64,000 bases of DNA from Thysanoteuthis rhombus (Eukaryota > Mollusca > Cephalopoda > Oegopsida > Thysanoteuthidae), in the NCBI GenBank assembly GCA_963457665.1, contig OY735202.1, forward strand, positions 79,575,960 through 79,639,959, in the 5' to 3' direction. The notes under the pieces are model-generated. The model was not told the DNA's origin. It did not search any database and saw only the letters and a list, made by a program, of their open reading frames with translations. The position numbers and the translations under genes are program-made. Positions 10,814 to 22,659 of this stretch are shown here, in pieces (position 1 is the first letter of the stretch; every line of letters begins with the position of its first letter).

Positions 10814-11808
10814 GGTTCATGCCTCAACATCTTTCTGATTAAAACTTCTGACAACGCCTGAGAAAGATGACGAAATGCACTAAGTCTTATCTTAATGATA
10901 ATGATAAGAAATGAGATGTACCATACGTTTTCCCTAATCCTCCACATCATCAAATAAGTATTACTATATAAATGTGTGCACAAGAGTGGAAATAGAAAGA
11001 TTCGCTGTGATACTATGTATAACAACGTCTCAGTTTCACTGACATGTAGTCTCAAAGTGGCCCCGAAATTGGCCTTATTTTGAAAAATTATCCACGGGGG
11101 TTCACAGTGCCCCGGAACTCTAGATTTACGGTTCAACTTCGCCCATCCCTGATGGACCTTCCTGTGATCCCCGAGCATAGATTCTGAACATAACCTTACC
11201 ATGTACTCAGTTTCCAAAATGCATTTCCATCACTTGGGATAGTAAACGCTGTAGGAAAAGGTCAGGCACAAGATGAAGAGTCGGAATAGGCTGCTGATGA
11301 TTATGATGGTCTTTTTCACACACATAAATATATGTCTCTTCGTCCTCGCAACTATATGCAAAGAGGATCAACGTGGACAATTCAAATCTCTAAACCACAG
11401 GAGATGATTACTTGGAACAAAGTCCGTCCAAGACCTTGTGGATGGAGAATCGAGTTCCTGTATCTCTGACCCTACTCTGTCTCTGAGGTCATTCACAATG
11501 CAATGTTAGCATTGGCAGAAAGCCAGCCGAGGAAACTTGAATAAATGCTCAGCAGCCAAATTGACATTTGATGGTTCATTAGTTCTTATTTTGCCCAATC
11601 CCCACGAGAACAAGATGTGGCACAAGGTCAGTTTCATTTAAGGATACTACATGCACAACCATGTAGCTTGGAGCAGCTAAAAAAATTCTCTTTGTCCTTT
11701 CAACTATTGTCGCATGGACATAAGAGCGTTTGTTTCAGCACGAATACTAAGCCGCCATGAACACAAAGCGGGACCACGCCTTATGAGGCTAAAACCCATA
11801 GGCTATGG
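10812..11808. other. Gene-free stretch
   Basis: About 1 kb of mixed composition, less AT-rich than the neighbours. No gene, repeat family or RNA recognised. Confidence 0.45.
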
Positions 11809-12291
11809 CTCTGTTTCTCAAACTGGATTCCGTTGAACCCCCATGTTCCGCGTAATATATTTTAGTTCATTGACCGATTTTTATAAATAAACCGTTCAGT
11901 CTCGAATGAAATATCTAAGTGGTTTTAATGCAAAAAATCAAAATGCGTTCGTTGTAGCAAACTTCTGTTATTGGTTTTCATCATGCTTAGACATGAATAA
12001 CCATAGTCATGTATTTTTATGAATTTCACTTTTAAAAATTATACTATATCATGCTTTCAAAAACGTATCTAGTCTGTAAAAGAAACCGTCTGGACATTGC
12101 AATGTTTGTACACTTTATACCGAGGAGGTTTCGAACAATAACAGTTTATACTGTTTGTAATGCATTAGATTATATTTTTCAAAGTCGATTATCAAAAAAG
12201 ATTCAGAAAAAATTGCATCATTCATTATTTTTCACAGTACTATTTTATAAATGTAATAGCATTATTTCTGCAATCTTCATATATACTTCGT

Positions 12292-12364
<73 letters not shown>

Positions 12365-12430
12365 AGGTTCCAAAGATTTTTCGCTGAGTTTTTGGGGTTC
12401 TGGGAGAGCGAAAGGTTTGAGAAACTCTGC
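11809..12430. mobile_element. hAT-like inverted-repeat element containing a (TA)n tract
   Basis: The left end reads CTCTGTTTCTCAAACTGGAT then a '..GAACCCCCATGTTCC' block. The reverse complement of the right end reads GCAGAGTTTCTCAAACC then '..CCCAGAACCCC'. The TCTCAAAC ... GAACCCC order resembles hAT-type MITE termini. A TA tract occupies 12294-12362 inside it. No transposase is seen. An 8-bp target duplication was not evident, so the exact ends are uncertain. Confidence 0.6.
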
Positions 12431-12489
12431 GTTATTACACTGCGTCTGCTTCCATCTGGTCAAAAATGATCAGAAGTCAACAAAATAAA

Positions 12490-12640
12490 TAATATGTGTT
12501 CCGGTGTTGATGGCTAAGTAGTTAAAGCATTCATGATTAAGAGGATGGGCAGTCAGTCAACCGAGATGCATTGGCTTCTCACGAATACATTGAATATAAC
12601 GCGTATGATACTAGTAAACACATCGCTGAAACAGGGGACG
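12490..12640 (+). mobile_element. Possible tRNA-derived SINE head
   Basis: Contains a box-A-like TGGCTAAGTAGTTAAAGC, as in tRNA-derived SINEs, but no convincing box B. The following 12640-13139 has nothing recognised. Confidence 0.25.
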
Positions 12641-13139
12641 ACAAAACCCTCTTGTGTACTGCTGGCTAAGGAAAATAAAAAAAAAATTAAGTAATGATCA
12701 TGAAAGGATACAAAAATAACTTGTTTCATCTACACATCTCAATAAAACACTTTTCAGTCGGTCAGTCAATAATGCGTTAAATAACTGAAATAGGAAGGAA
12801 GAAAGGGGTGTGATGTCAGTGAAGGTGTGACATCATTAAAAAACTAAGTTATGATATCAGAATAGAATGTACGAGTTCGACATTTCTGCATTAAGAAAAA
12901 GGCTAAAAACGGCAAAAGATGGCCATTTTCGATCTTTATTGAGTATTTTCGTATTGTAATATTTTACAAGTATGAGAGTAAATTGACACAAAGAAATACT
13001 ACTTCTTCTTCTTTTCCAAGATTGTCATTAAATCGTAGAATACCCCCTTTCCTTCGTTACAGAAATATATATAGATAATTTATGTATTTCATACGTAATG
13101 GATGAGAAATGTAATTTTCTTCTGATTTTTTTTTTGTTT

Positions 13140-13495
13140 CACATATACTTTGATATCATGGTGCTATGTGTAAATTTTCCCTTGTTGGGATCATCAGTTG
13201 TTTATTATGTAACTGTTCCAGGGATTTATAACGAAAGTTATATTAGCATGGCACCCCAGCAGTGTTGGTCTTTCAGTTGTGATTTATATAGCTTATGTCT
13301 TATTACAAGTAATGTGTTATTTTATATTAGGTATTATCATAATGTATTGTACATGGATATTATTATTTTTTTTTTTCACTACGTATCATTTTTTTTGAAA
13401 TACTGGACTTACTGACATAAGTTACCCTCAAACGTATTAAGGACAAGGGATCAGTAAGTATAACAACAGACGTGACTCGCTTTTCTTACCATTTC
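13140..13495 (+). repeat. Dispersed repeat B, copy 1
   Basis: Aligns with the minus strand of 33965-34300. Shared blocks: TTTGATATCATGGT, GTGTAAATTTTCC or GTGCTAATTTTCC, 'ttatatagc', then CTTAC..TAAGTTACCC and AGGGATCA..AGTAT.ACAAC.GACGTG. A 105-codon hydrophobic open frame covers most of it, but the second copy does not keep it open, so it is not called a gene. Class unknown. Confidence 0.75.
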
Positions 13496-16278
13496 TATTG
13501 AGTGTTCACCCATGTGAATATTAAATCCATTGTGTCGGTTTTAATCTCAGACTGCATGCAAAACAACTTATGATATCATCTTCATGAATTCTAATAATAC
13601 AGAAAAACTTTGAGTTGATTTTCTACCAACATATTCAACCGAAGAATTTGATAATTTTTTCATTAACCTTAAAGTTCATTTTTCTACGTCGTATACCATC
13701 TCGCTTTCATTGATTCGTTTTTCCTAATATATACATGCACAAAGTGGGAGGAATAAATGACACAGAAGATGAGATAGACAGAAAGAGTGGGTCAGAGACA
13801 CAATGTAGATGAGGGCAATAAGGAAGAGAATAGACAGATAAATATAAACCCACTGAAATAGACGGATAGATATTACTGTCATACGTTTACTTACAAGGTG
13901 ACAGCTGTGACAGCCAATTTCCGTATGTTTCTTATCAATTTGTCATCAAACGGAGACAAAATGGCGCTTGACAAGAAAAAGCTAGGAAAAAATTTGGTGA
14001 AAATGATATCCCATGATGCACCGTATAAATGGAATGATGATAAACCTGTTGGCCTTTCCAAACAGCAGAAACTTTCCCCCTTCATCCTAACCCAAAGCAC
14101 AATCTACTACAGATCGATTGTTTTTTGGATTATCTGATGAAATCATTTTCTCTAGACAGAAACAAACTGCAGAAATTCACATCATGCAAGCTAATACAAT
14201 CGACTTCCGCTATCACAATATCCTTGGGGATTCAAAAGTGCCGTTTTAACGAATACGCTGTTACAACAGGGATAATTTATACGAAGTTTATTAATGATGA
14301 GAAAGCAAAAAATACAGTAGATTTCAGTTATTGTGGAAACTTCGGATATTGAAGATTGTGGTTATATTAAATTTGCTGTTATAACGGAAGAATTTCTCGA
14401 TATATATCCACACATATAATTATAATTAATGTGCAGATATCGTCTGTCATTGATGTAACTGACGAATTAAACAGAATTCCATTCATGTTCTAATGGCGTG
14501 ATAGAAATGCTGAATATACGTGAAAATCAAAGCATAGAAAAAGTAATGAAAACAAAAAAGATATAAAAATCTGTTGGTCAACAGAGCGCAATTCTCAAAG
14601 CCCACTATTATGTTAACTTAGATTATCCACGTTGTTATGTGTATCTATATATTCCATGCATGCCGTCATTATTTGACAGCACAAGTAGACTAGTTTGTAG
14701 TTAGAAATCAACTAGTACTGACAAAAATGACTATTTTGTCTCTTTTTCACAGAGTGGATTACATTCTGCAGTTAAAACTGATCGAGATACCGTCGAAAAA
14801 TATGAAATCACCAAATAAAATCACCTTTTAATTCACATTTTTTAAACAAATACCAGCACAAATCTAAATATGCAAATTAGTCAGTTTATAGTTAAGAAGG
14901 AGTATTTGCAGACTATAACGATTTATCGTTAGACTGGGTTAATTGGAAGGAAACATGGGTTGAACAAAAGAGATTTAAAATGAAGATAAAACTTTCGGAA
15001 AGTAAATCCAGCATGAATTGTCACAAAAGATCAAGGTTGTTCCCAGTCACCTGAGCTTACAATTTAGTGGAAGGAAGCTTATAAAGGAAAACATAGAGGT
15101 AGCCACCAGAAGACACCAAGGCATCAGGGTAGAACTATCAAAGCAATATACCTTAAAAATCGGAAATGCACAATAACACAAATGGACAGAAACAGACGTC
15201 ATCGACTGAATGAAATAGAATCCACACACAGAAAAACCAAATGAAAACCAGCACTAGTACCTAAACTAAATAATTAGAAAATAAGGTTACAATAGGTTGA
15301 AAGAGATGTAAACATACAGTGTGGTTGATATTCAGTGATATGATTGACGAATCGGCATTGGCCGAGGCGATAATGGTACGAACTTTGTCTAGTGTCATTT
15401 AAATGAAACATACAGATGACTACCTGAAAAAAAAAACAAGCAGATTTTCCAACTTATTTATGATATGAGGTTATATGTCAAGGAAAGGACCAGAGGAGAT
15501 AGCAATTATCACATCAACAATTAATGCACGGAAATTTTAAACACTTTTTCTATACTATTAAGAGAAAATATGTTTAAGAATGATAAAGTCATTTCTAGGA
15601 TGAAAATGCATCATACCAAAGAGCTAAACAGATCAGTCAACAAGTATCAGAGAAAGTTGGAACCGGCTTGATGGAGAATATTGTTTTTCATGTTTTGCCT
15701 CAAACAATGTGGGCTATCATAAAACCCAAGGGAGGAGCAACAAAGTAATTGTGAATCTTTTTTATGATTCCATACTTTGTTCCTCTGTTTGATCTGGAAG
15801 AGAATGTGCCAATAATTTAAATATATCAATTTGATTTGGTTCAGTTATATTTCATGGGGCTAGAATATCAATCTAATAAACAAAGTCTATTTTGTGTCAT
15901 ATCTGATATTCTTTCTTCCAAAAACTTGGTGAACGTCCTCTAAATATGTTGATTCTTTAATTTTTGCCCGGAGTAGCATATTACCCTGGGAGTTGACAGA
16001 TTTTAAAGTGATGATAAATGTCATAAATCTATCGTCAATGAAACTTCTGCAAATTATCGTTTGGTACCATCAAATGAATTGTGCAGCTGGTGATATACTA
16101 AATTCGATTATCTAAACAAAATCATTTGGCAAGATTTATCTTATGAATTGGCTTCTTATAATAATCTCATTACACCATTACTGAGAATTTTCTCCCCGAC
16201 TCTTATTACATAGAATGTTTACAGAAGAAATAGTTTAAAAATGTATTTAAAAATAATAAAAAAATTGTTTAAGATTTA
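13496..16278. other. Gene-free AT-rich stretch
   Basis: About 2.8 kb. Phrases such as 'taacgaatacgctgttacaaca' (about 14245) and 'gctgttataacggaag' (14370) resemble pogo/Tigger transposon ends, but no paired terminal repeats were found. The frames 13898-14137 and 14125-14352 have no recognisable domain. Confidence 0.45.
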
Positions 16279-16697
16279 AGATATTGACACTCACGATGCA
16301 CAGTTTTGTAGTGAAAAATCTCAAGTTTATTACTGCAGGGTTACATACCAAAAGGTGTGTTTCGGTAGTGCTGTCACAAGATCAAAAGAGTTTTTAAAAA
16401 TTCCACTTGAAATAATTGTAAAAATTTTTAAAAAAACTATTTTACGAAAAAATCTTGTGGAGCAGTCATGCAAATATTCCAGGTACTAGGGCGAATGTCT
16501 GGTAGCCCTGACAAAGGATTTTGGAAGAATAAAAGTTGTCTAGTGGATTACACATGCAAATTCGCAAAACTTAAGACCCAATGATGTATCCGGTAGCGCC
16601 GACACAAAATTTCATAATGCAAATGGAAATTGCATGCATCAAGCCGCAGTAATGAAGTATTTCTCAGCAAAACTGTGCACCGTGAGTGCCACTATCA
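16279..16697. mobile_element. TIR element with three internal modules
   Basis: The left end (16279-16340) and the reverse complement of 16640-16697 align: GATATTGACACTCACGATGC against GATAGTGGCACTCACGGTGC, then ACAGTTTTG and TTACTGC. Inside, the phrase GGTAG(T/C)(G/C)C..GACA.AA occurs three times, near 16368, 16500 and 16589, each followed by an A/T-rich run. About 420 bp long and non-coding. The class is not recognised; a non-autonomous DNA transposon is likely. Confidence 0.8.
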
Positions 16698-16714
16698 GAA
16701 AACGTCATCCAGAG

Positions 16715-17110
16715 CTGTAACCTAAACGGTCAACATAGATTTCTCTATTTTCCACGTTGGCCTTTGTGTCTCTCTGGCTTGTTGACTGGCTGGTTATATA
16801 TATAAGTATCATGCATACAGCTAGCACTAATGAAGTTAGAGGGCTGCAAATTTAAAAATTTACATTATGTCTGCAAAAAGCTTTTTTTCATCCCCCTTCT
16901 AATCATGTTTATAGATGGCGATTCAATTTTCAACGTAAGTTTATGCTAAATTGGTCCCTATATGTGGCCAGTTATGTTCATGCCGGTTTTTCTTAGTGAC
17001 CTAAGAAAAGGCGAGAGATGCAACTCATACATCGTTCGCCCCACGACCAACACAACTTGCTGCAAAAAGAAGTTGCTCATGTGATGGTTCCCATTGAGTG
17101 ACTTGTTCAG
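16715..17110 (+). repeat. Dispersed repeat A, copy 2 (nearly full length)
   Basis: Blocks in the family order: CGGTCAACATAG, 'gactggctgg', TA-rich seed (16795-16806), CATGCATACAGC, 'gaagttagagggctg', GTAAGTTTATGCTAAATTGG, 'gtgacc..ggcgagag', and a 3' end GTGATGGTTCCCATTGAGTGAC. Confidence 0.8.
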
Positions 17111-17989
17111 CTTTTACAAATTTAATACATATTGAATTCAAATGCACATTATTTTTGCATGTAAGACATTTTTATACCTTAAATAGTGATCTACTCATGT
17201 AGTCAACAGTGCGACTTTTCAGCTCCTCTGTCCATGACAATGGACTCTTTCGCTTCGGGTTACTTGAATCGTATCCCCAGCTCACTCGGTAGAGGTGCGT
17301 GCTCATTGGGTGCTTCTTTAGCATGAATTTGTGGAAGGCAGAACAGCATCCCTTATCGGCGAATTCTCGATAACATTATTCACTCAGAACGGACTGCAAT
17401 TTTTATCGATAAAACTCTTCAAAAGCTTCAAGGAGTAATTGTTAGAATGTTATCAACCGAGAAACTTTTTATACAATATTTATGCAGTCATTTTATTCTC
17501 AGTTGGAAATACGTTTGGTGATCTTTATCTCAAAACGAGCATATTATCCGTCAAAAATGTCCAATGGGCCAGAATAGAACTGAGGAAATACGACCAGAAG
17601 TGCAGCGAAAATATCATCAAAACCACTCGAAGCATCTCAACAAGGAAAACGAAAAAAACAAAACAAAATAAAATGAAAACAAAAACAAAACCCGAGTATG
17701 CTTCATTACGAACCAAAAAACACCAGAGAGCTCATACCTCTTCGAATGCCTTTGCCAAGGGGATTGATTGTAAATGGATCCACCGTCGAGTTATATCACC
17801 TCCTCCGCGGCCCATTGTGTAATCTTTCTCAAAATCTGTTTGTAATTGATTGAGAACTTTTGGAGTTATCGTGTGGAGAGGCATAGAGTTACTATGTCGA
17901 TAGATGGACCAACAGACGAATACCTTTCTTTCTTTCTTTCTACTCAAAACGTAACTACCGGTATCAAACGCTATCCCCCCCCCCCGAAC
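17111..17989. other. Gene-free stretch
   Basis: No gene recognised. The Lys/Thr-rich 127-codon frame (17439-17822) crosses an A-rich AAAAC stretch and has no family resemblance. A short C run lies just before 17990. Confidence 0.45.
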
Positions 17990-18165
17990 ATCGTGGCTCA
18001 GTAGTGCAGTGCTCACCTTTGGTTTGGTAGGTCGTAAGTTCAATCTATGACTGAGTCATACCAGAGATTTTAAAATGCCCCTGAAGATTTGGATTAAATA
18101 AGCATGGTAAGGAATGGTCCACTCGCCTCAGACTCACGTTGGAACATTTACCCCTAAGACACAGT
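17990..18165 (+). mobile_element. tRNA-derived SINE
   Basis: Box-A-like GTGGCTCAGTAGTGCAGTG followed by box-B-like GGTCGTAAGTTCAATC at tRNA-like spacing, then a body ending in 'tgacc..tgagtc' phrases. No acceptor stem is formed, so this is a SINE head and not a tRNA gene. Confidence 0.6.
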
Positions 18166-18402
18166 ACGGAGGAGGTTTGGGACTTTGCAGCATCTTCTAT
18201 TTTTCTTCTTCTTTCACTTTTCTCCCCCTCACTCTTTCTCTGCTTTCCTTTGATAATAGTCTTTCCTAATAGTCTGTTTCGTGCCGATCTTTTAATTCAT
18301 GCCATCGATTGAGATCGTCTTTTGAAGGATAACGCTCTATAAGGGTGGGAGCATTTAAAGGCACAAAAGATAGAACTGGTGCATCTATGGTCTGACTTTC
18401 AG

Positions 18403-18404
18403 AC

Positions 18405-18469
<65 letters not shown>

Positions 18470-18491
18470 ATCATTATTAATAATAATAATG

Positions 18492-18529
<38 letters not shown>

Positions 18530-18541
18530 TATTATTATTAC

Positions 18542-18598
<57 letters not shown>
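18403..18598. repeat. (ATT)n - (AAT)n - (ATT)n palindromic microsatellite
   Basis: About 65 bp of TTA units, then about 55 bp of AAT units, then about 70 bp of ATT units. The middle block is complementary to both flanks, so the tract can fold on itself. The Ile/Asn frame over it is an artefact. Confidence 0.95.
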
Positions 18599-18600
<2 letters not shown>

Positions 18601-18764
18601 CACCAGTTGCCTGGTTATCACAGCTGGAGGCTCTGTAACAGTAAGTCACCTCAGGTTTTCAGCCCACCTCTCATATCTCTCTCTCACCTATCACAGCGGT
18701 GCTGTGGTTCGTATCTCCACCAACATTTGTGTGTGTGCGTGTGTATGTGTGTTTTTGCCTCTGT

Positions 18765-19085
18765 TAGGACACTTTCAACAAAGGATTCGTCAGTTTTTCA
18801 GTTTGTCTCTCTGGCTTGTTGTACCCTGCATGCAGGCAGCACTAATGGAGTCAGAGGGCTGAAATTTTCAGTATTTACTCCTTATAACACATTTTTTAAA
18901 GATTTATCCATACGTAGTGGGAGTTCAATATGCATTTTAAGTTTATGCCAAATCGGCCAATTCTTGTTTTTTAGTGATCAGTTCCTTAGAAAAAAGTAAT
19001 ATTTCATCCATCACCCTCAACACAGCATGCAGCCAGAAGATATTATTCAAATGGTTGTTTTTATTGAGTGATTAACCAGAGCCAT
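18765..19085 (+). repeat. Dispersed repeat A, copy 3
   Basis: Shows 'ccctgcatgcaggcagcactaa', 'gagtcagagggctgaaattt', TAAGTTTATGCCAAATCGG, TTTAGTGATCA and the 3' blocks CCCTCAACACAGCATGC and TTTTTATTGAGTGA. Somewhat shortened in the middle. Confidence 0.8.
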
Positions 19086-19139
19086 TACATGTTAATCTTT
19101 CCCGAATTCTCTAAGTACAACATTATTTCTGTATGATCT

Positions 19140-19500
19140 ACATTAGAGGTTGCCAAACTTTCTAGACGATAGACCCCTTCATGGGAACCTTCGTCTCTCA
19201 TCAAGCATGGCCCCCGAAAGAAATATATCAAACGTACCAATACTGCATCCAAAAAAGTACCAAGTATTAAAAAAAACTTACGAAATCCATAGCATATGTT
19301 TAGATATCAAAATTGGGAGAGGAACAAGAAATCAATCATAAAATGCAAAGTGAACAAGTATATCAAAAGAAGTAAATCGTACCAAATATTCAATGGACCC
19401 ATCCGGGTATTAATCGACTATCTAGCATTTATTGACCCTTTGAATAGTTTCATCAACCCCAGGGGGTGATATCTACCATATCTGCAACCCTTGATCTACC
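19140..19500 (+). repeat. Dispersed repeat D, copy 1
   Basis: Starts 'gaggttgccaaactttct', continues with 'gatagaccccttcatgg', and ends with TTTATTGACCCTTT, CATCAACCCCAGGGGG, 'gatatctacc' and 'caacccttgatctacc'. The right part aligns with the minus strand of 25695-25905. Non-coding; the 'accaaactttc...gaccc' style resembles hAT-derived repeats. Confidence 0.6.
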
Positions 19501-21203
19501 CTCAGTGCTGGAGGCAAGCCATGCATTCATTTGGAGTTTCAACATAAAATACCATGACATACATATAAATATAAACCGTTATATTGTAACCACTTCCCTA
19601 CTTATCTAAATTATGTCGACAGATTTTGTGGCAGTTTGGTTGACTGATACTAATTTCATATAAGCGATCATTTTTGACGGCTCCTGTGACACTAGAATAT
19701 ATCTGTAAAAATAACAGGGTTATTTATGTATAGATAGGTACTACCAATACTTAAGCTATTTGGGGGTAATTCGGTAAAGATAATTTATTTTTCAATAATT
19801 CAAGTATCGTAATTGAAAGTTTTTTTTTTAAAGTCTCAACTCATCTTAAGCTGTTTTAATGTGTGATCAGACATAGAACCTTAAGAGTTTCTTCGACGTA
19901 ATCTATGACATGCCTTTTTATGCCATAATAGGAAAGTGAATTAACCAATGAGATGAGCGCAGACTAACAGAGAAGAAAATTTGCATACATGCTTATCATA
20001 TTAAAAGACCAGGATATACCCGTCAAAAACGATGGTGTTAACTATGTATGGATTGGCTCTAAGGAGCCTGAAGTTAATGGAGTTGTCATGTCATGATAGT
20101 GAGGTGAATGAGATGTGTAAACGCAAACACAGAAGACATTTTTAGATATGTTCATTACATGTCTGGATTAAAAGAATATCCGACTTCGGACTCGGTGAAA
20201 TTTCCTTTTATGTTGATATTGTCAGAAAATAAGAGGAAGCTATTCCCACTCAGGAGAACATAAAAAAGATATGTATTCTAATGAATTTGTGTCAATTATC
20301 GTGTTATTCTAGCATACAGGCACGCTTATGTCACCCTGAACCTTCAATTCTTCGCTGTAAATAATTTTTAAATCAAAATTACTAGTAATTTACTAGTCTA
20401 AGCCAAGGCCATACATAACGGAAAGCAATTTTCTTTTGGAAGATGTACGGTCAAACTATTTGAGGTGAGTATTTATTCGGTTAAATGCATTAGATAATGT
20501 ACAGCAGTCATTCTTAAGGGGCAAAATTGCCGTCAAGGCAGCAGAAATTGAGCATAGATTAGAAAATATAACCAAAAAGAAATAATAGAGGAAAAGGTTG
20601 AGGAACTCAGCTCGATATTCCAAACATGCATTTTACAAATGTTAGACTCTGCTGGAAGTTCTTTTATTAAAAGAGGATATCCGACTTCGTCGATCTTGGC
20701 TTAAGTCCTTCGCATCAATTCAAAGATCTACAACTAAAACAAAGTCTCAAAAAAAAAGATTTTCGAAATACTGAGAATTGTTCACTATCTCATGTAAAAA
20801 AAAGTTCAAAGATTTTTGAGAATAGATGAATTTAGATCATATGAGATAGAAAATAAATCCATAGGCCAATTTTGGGAATTATCAGCTGAAAAATATTGAA
20901 GAATTAAAAAAAAATGCGTCCGGTAATTGTTTCTCTACACTGATAAGCATGTGATTTTTTGTGAGGTATCGTACATTTTCATTACTTGAATCTATGTTTA
21001 TTTGATGTTGAATACGCATTTATAATGTAAATTCTTTACGGAGATGCCAATAGAGACATAGACTTTAAGACGGCAATGATATTGGTCGCATGGAAGTTTC
21101 TATTGTGACTAACTAAACCTTTTTTCTGTATCATCCAAAAATATTTAATCAATTTGTCTTTTTGTCCATGGGTATGGCAACAGCACAAAAGCTGCACGCA
21201 GTT
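19501..21203. other. Gene-free AT-rich stretch
   Basis: About 1.7 kb. A short duplicated phrase, TTAAAAGA.ATCCGACTTCG, occurs at about 20168 and 20669. Nothing else recognised. Confidence 0.5.
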
Positions 21204-21322
21204 TGTAAGCGTTAAATCGTGATAGATACACCGGTTCTCGTACGATAACCAAAGTTAAACAACTTCGATCCTAGTCTTTACCTAGATGAGTGACCGCCTG
21301 GAAATACAGGTGCCGTAAGGAG
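21204..21322 (+). pseudogene. 5S rRNA-like sequence, near full length (copy 1)
   Basis: Matches the animal 5S rRNA pattern in order: ACACCGGTTCTCGT, 'CGATAACCAAAGTTAAACAAC' (box A region), GATGAGTGACCGCCTGGAAATAC (box C region) and 'caggtgccgtaagg'. The first 30 bases are diverged. It is about the usual 119-nt length but carries many substitutions and stands alone rather than in a tandem array. It is either a retroposed pseudogene or the head of a 5S-derived SINE (SINE3 type). A second copy lies at 42661-42779. Confidence 0.85.
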
Positions 21323-21589
21323 CAGGGGATCATGTAGAGAACCTCCTTGGGGCCATTCCCGCTAATCCTACCGAAGAGACCAATCTCTACATCACGCCCA
21401 ATAACGTGTTCTCTGTTTGCTTTTATTTAAAACAAGGATTTCAATTGATTTGGCTGAAAAAGAAAACCAAAAATAGACTCGAAGGGGGTGGACAGTCATA
21501 CGCTGTGAACTGTGCAAGCAAATTAGGATAGACCACGTAAGCATATCGAATTCTCCTACCGAAAGCAAAGATCAAGATACTCTGAGATT

Positions 21590-21962
21590 CTGAGATCAAG
21601 ACTGACCATCCTACCCAAAACCAGATGTGTCAGTCGTAAATAAGAAAAAGAGGAACAACTAATTGTGGAGGTTCCTTTCCCTACTGAATCACTGCGTGAA
21701 AACGAATAAGAGAGAAAAATTCAGGGAAAAATAACAGGACCCCACTCAGGGACCGAGAAAGTTGTGGGAAATGAATGTTAGGGCCATTCCCATTATAGTT
21801 GGCACTTGGAACCCAGCCAAAAAACACTACACACGAGATTGGATGGATTTTGAAAAATTATGTCCACAACGCTGCTCGTTCTGCAAGGATATCAATACAA
21901 GTCTGACTGCTGCATTATCTAATCCCACTCTAACTCCTATTCCAACTGAAGGTGATTACTAA
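21590..21962 (+). pseudogene. LINE or transposon ORF C-terminal tail, decayed
   Basis: The reading shows the block order RPSYPKPDVSVVNKKKR (about 21605-21650) and then LWEMNVRAIPIIVGTWN (about 21755-21810). It resembles the 'RPDIVI..K' followed by 'MW..K..VIPIVVGALG' tail found at the end of several invertebrate LINE proteins. Several stops lie between the blocks. The open frame 21762-21962 is the final piece. The reverse transcriptase itself is absent. Family assignment is from memory of the tail motif only. Confidence 0.5.
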
Positions 21963-22007
21963 CATTTTTGTGTAGTATACATGAAAAAGGAATTCCTACA
22001 TCTATGA

Positions 22008-22095
22008 AATTTGTCAGTTCAGCTCAGTTGGTAAGAGAACTACTTTCTAATCTCATTTCGAATGTCGTCAGGAAAAATGTTGATTTTATATATAA
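22008..22095 (+). mobile_element. tRNA-derived SINE head (family S)
   Basis: TTCAGCTCAGTTGGTAAGAG (box A with the tRNA D-arm) followed by 'tttcgaatgtcgtcagg' and AAAATGTTGATTT. The same head occurs at 62865-63058, 62724-62825 and, on the minus strand, 51665-51735. Confidence 0.65.
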
Positions 22096-22473
22096 GTTTC
22101 GTTTAAAATGACTTAATAGACAAATAGTGGAGAGTTTATCCTCCTAAAATTGGCGAGGATTGTTCTTGCTGCTCTTGTTACACAGAAAAAGCTGGGACTG
22201 GAGTTTGACGATAATAAAAGCTTTACTCCCAGGATAAAAATTGATAGACTGTAAGAAAAGGAGGGAGATGACGCGTCAGCATTGAGGATAGTGTTGATTC
22301 GGTTATCAAAGTATTTGAAGACTTCATGATATGAGATGATGAGAGATGGACGATGACAATCAGAAGTTGCAGTGAAATTATCTGATTGTGCACTTGATAT
22401 TTGGACAGTTTTGGGGGGCAGAAAAACTGAATTCCTATTGATAGTGTACATGACAAAACAGGAGTGTGTATAA
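22096..22473. other. Gene-free stretch
   Basis: Nothing recognised; the two overlapping minus-strand frames (130 and 139 codons) begin in the adjacent CA/TAGA repeat and have no conserved motif. Confidence 0.45.
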
Positions 22474-22485
22474 TTACACACACAT

Positions 22486-22520
<35 letters not shown>

Positions 22521-22550
22521 GATAGATAGATAGATAGATGGATAGATAGA
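22474..22550. repeat. (CA)n(TA)n(GATA)n compound microsatellite
   Basis: CA run to about 22508, short TA, then GATAGATA units with one GGAT variant. Confidence 0.95.
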
Positions 22551-22659
22551 TAATGATAATACTTTATTTGATATATATCTTTTTTTAAAGCAGAGTAATT
22601 GAAATATAAAAATTTGATCTTTTTATAAAATATGAATATCATTCATCACTCTTGAAAAA

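Noticed and set aside
13098..13415. Hydrophobic 105-codon frame, possible small membrane protein
   Set aside because: It coincides with dispersed repeat B, and the second copy does not preserve the frame.
14185..14400. pogo/Tigger transposon end, also near 38477 and 40189
   Set aside because: Phrases like 'gctgttataacggaa' are suggestive, but I could not find paired inverted ends or transposase.
21204..21322. Functional 5S rRNA gene
   Set aside because: Many substitutions, a poorly kept 5' third, single copy, no T-run terminator just after the end.
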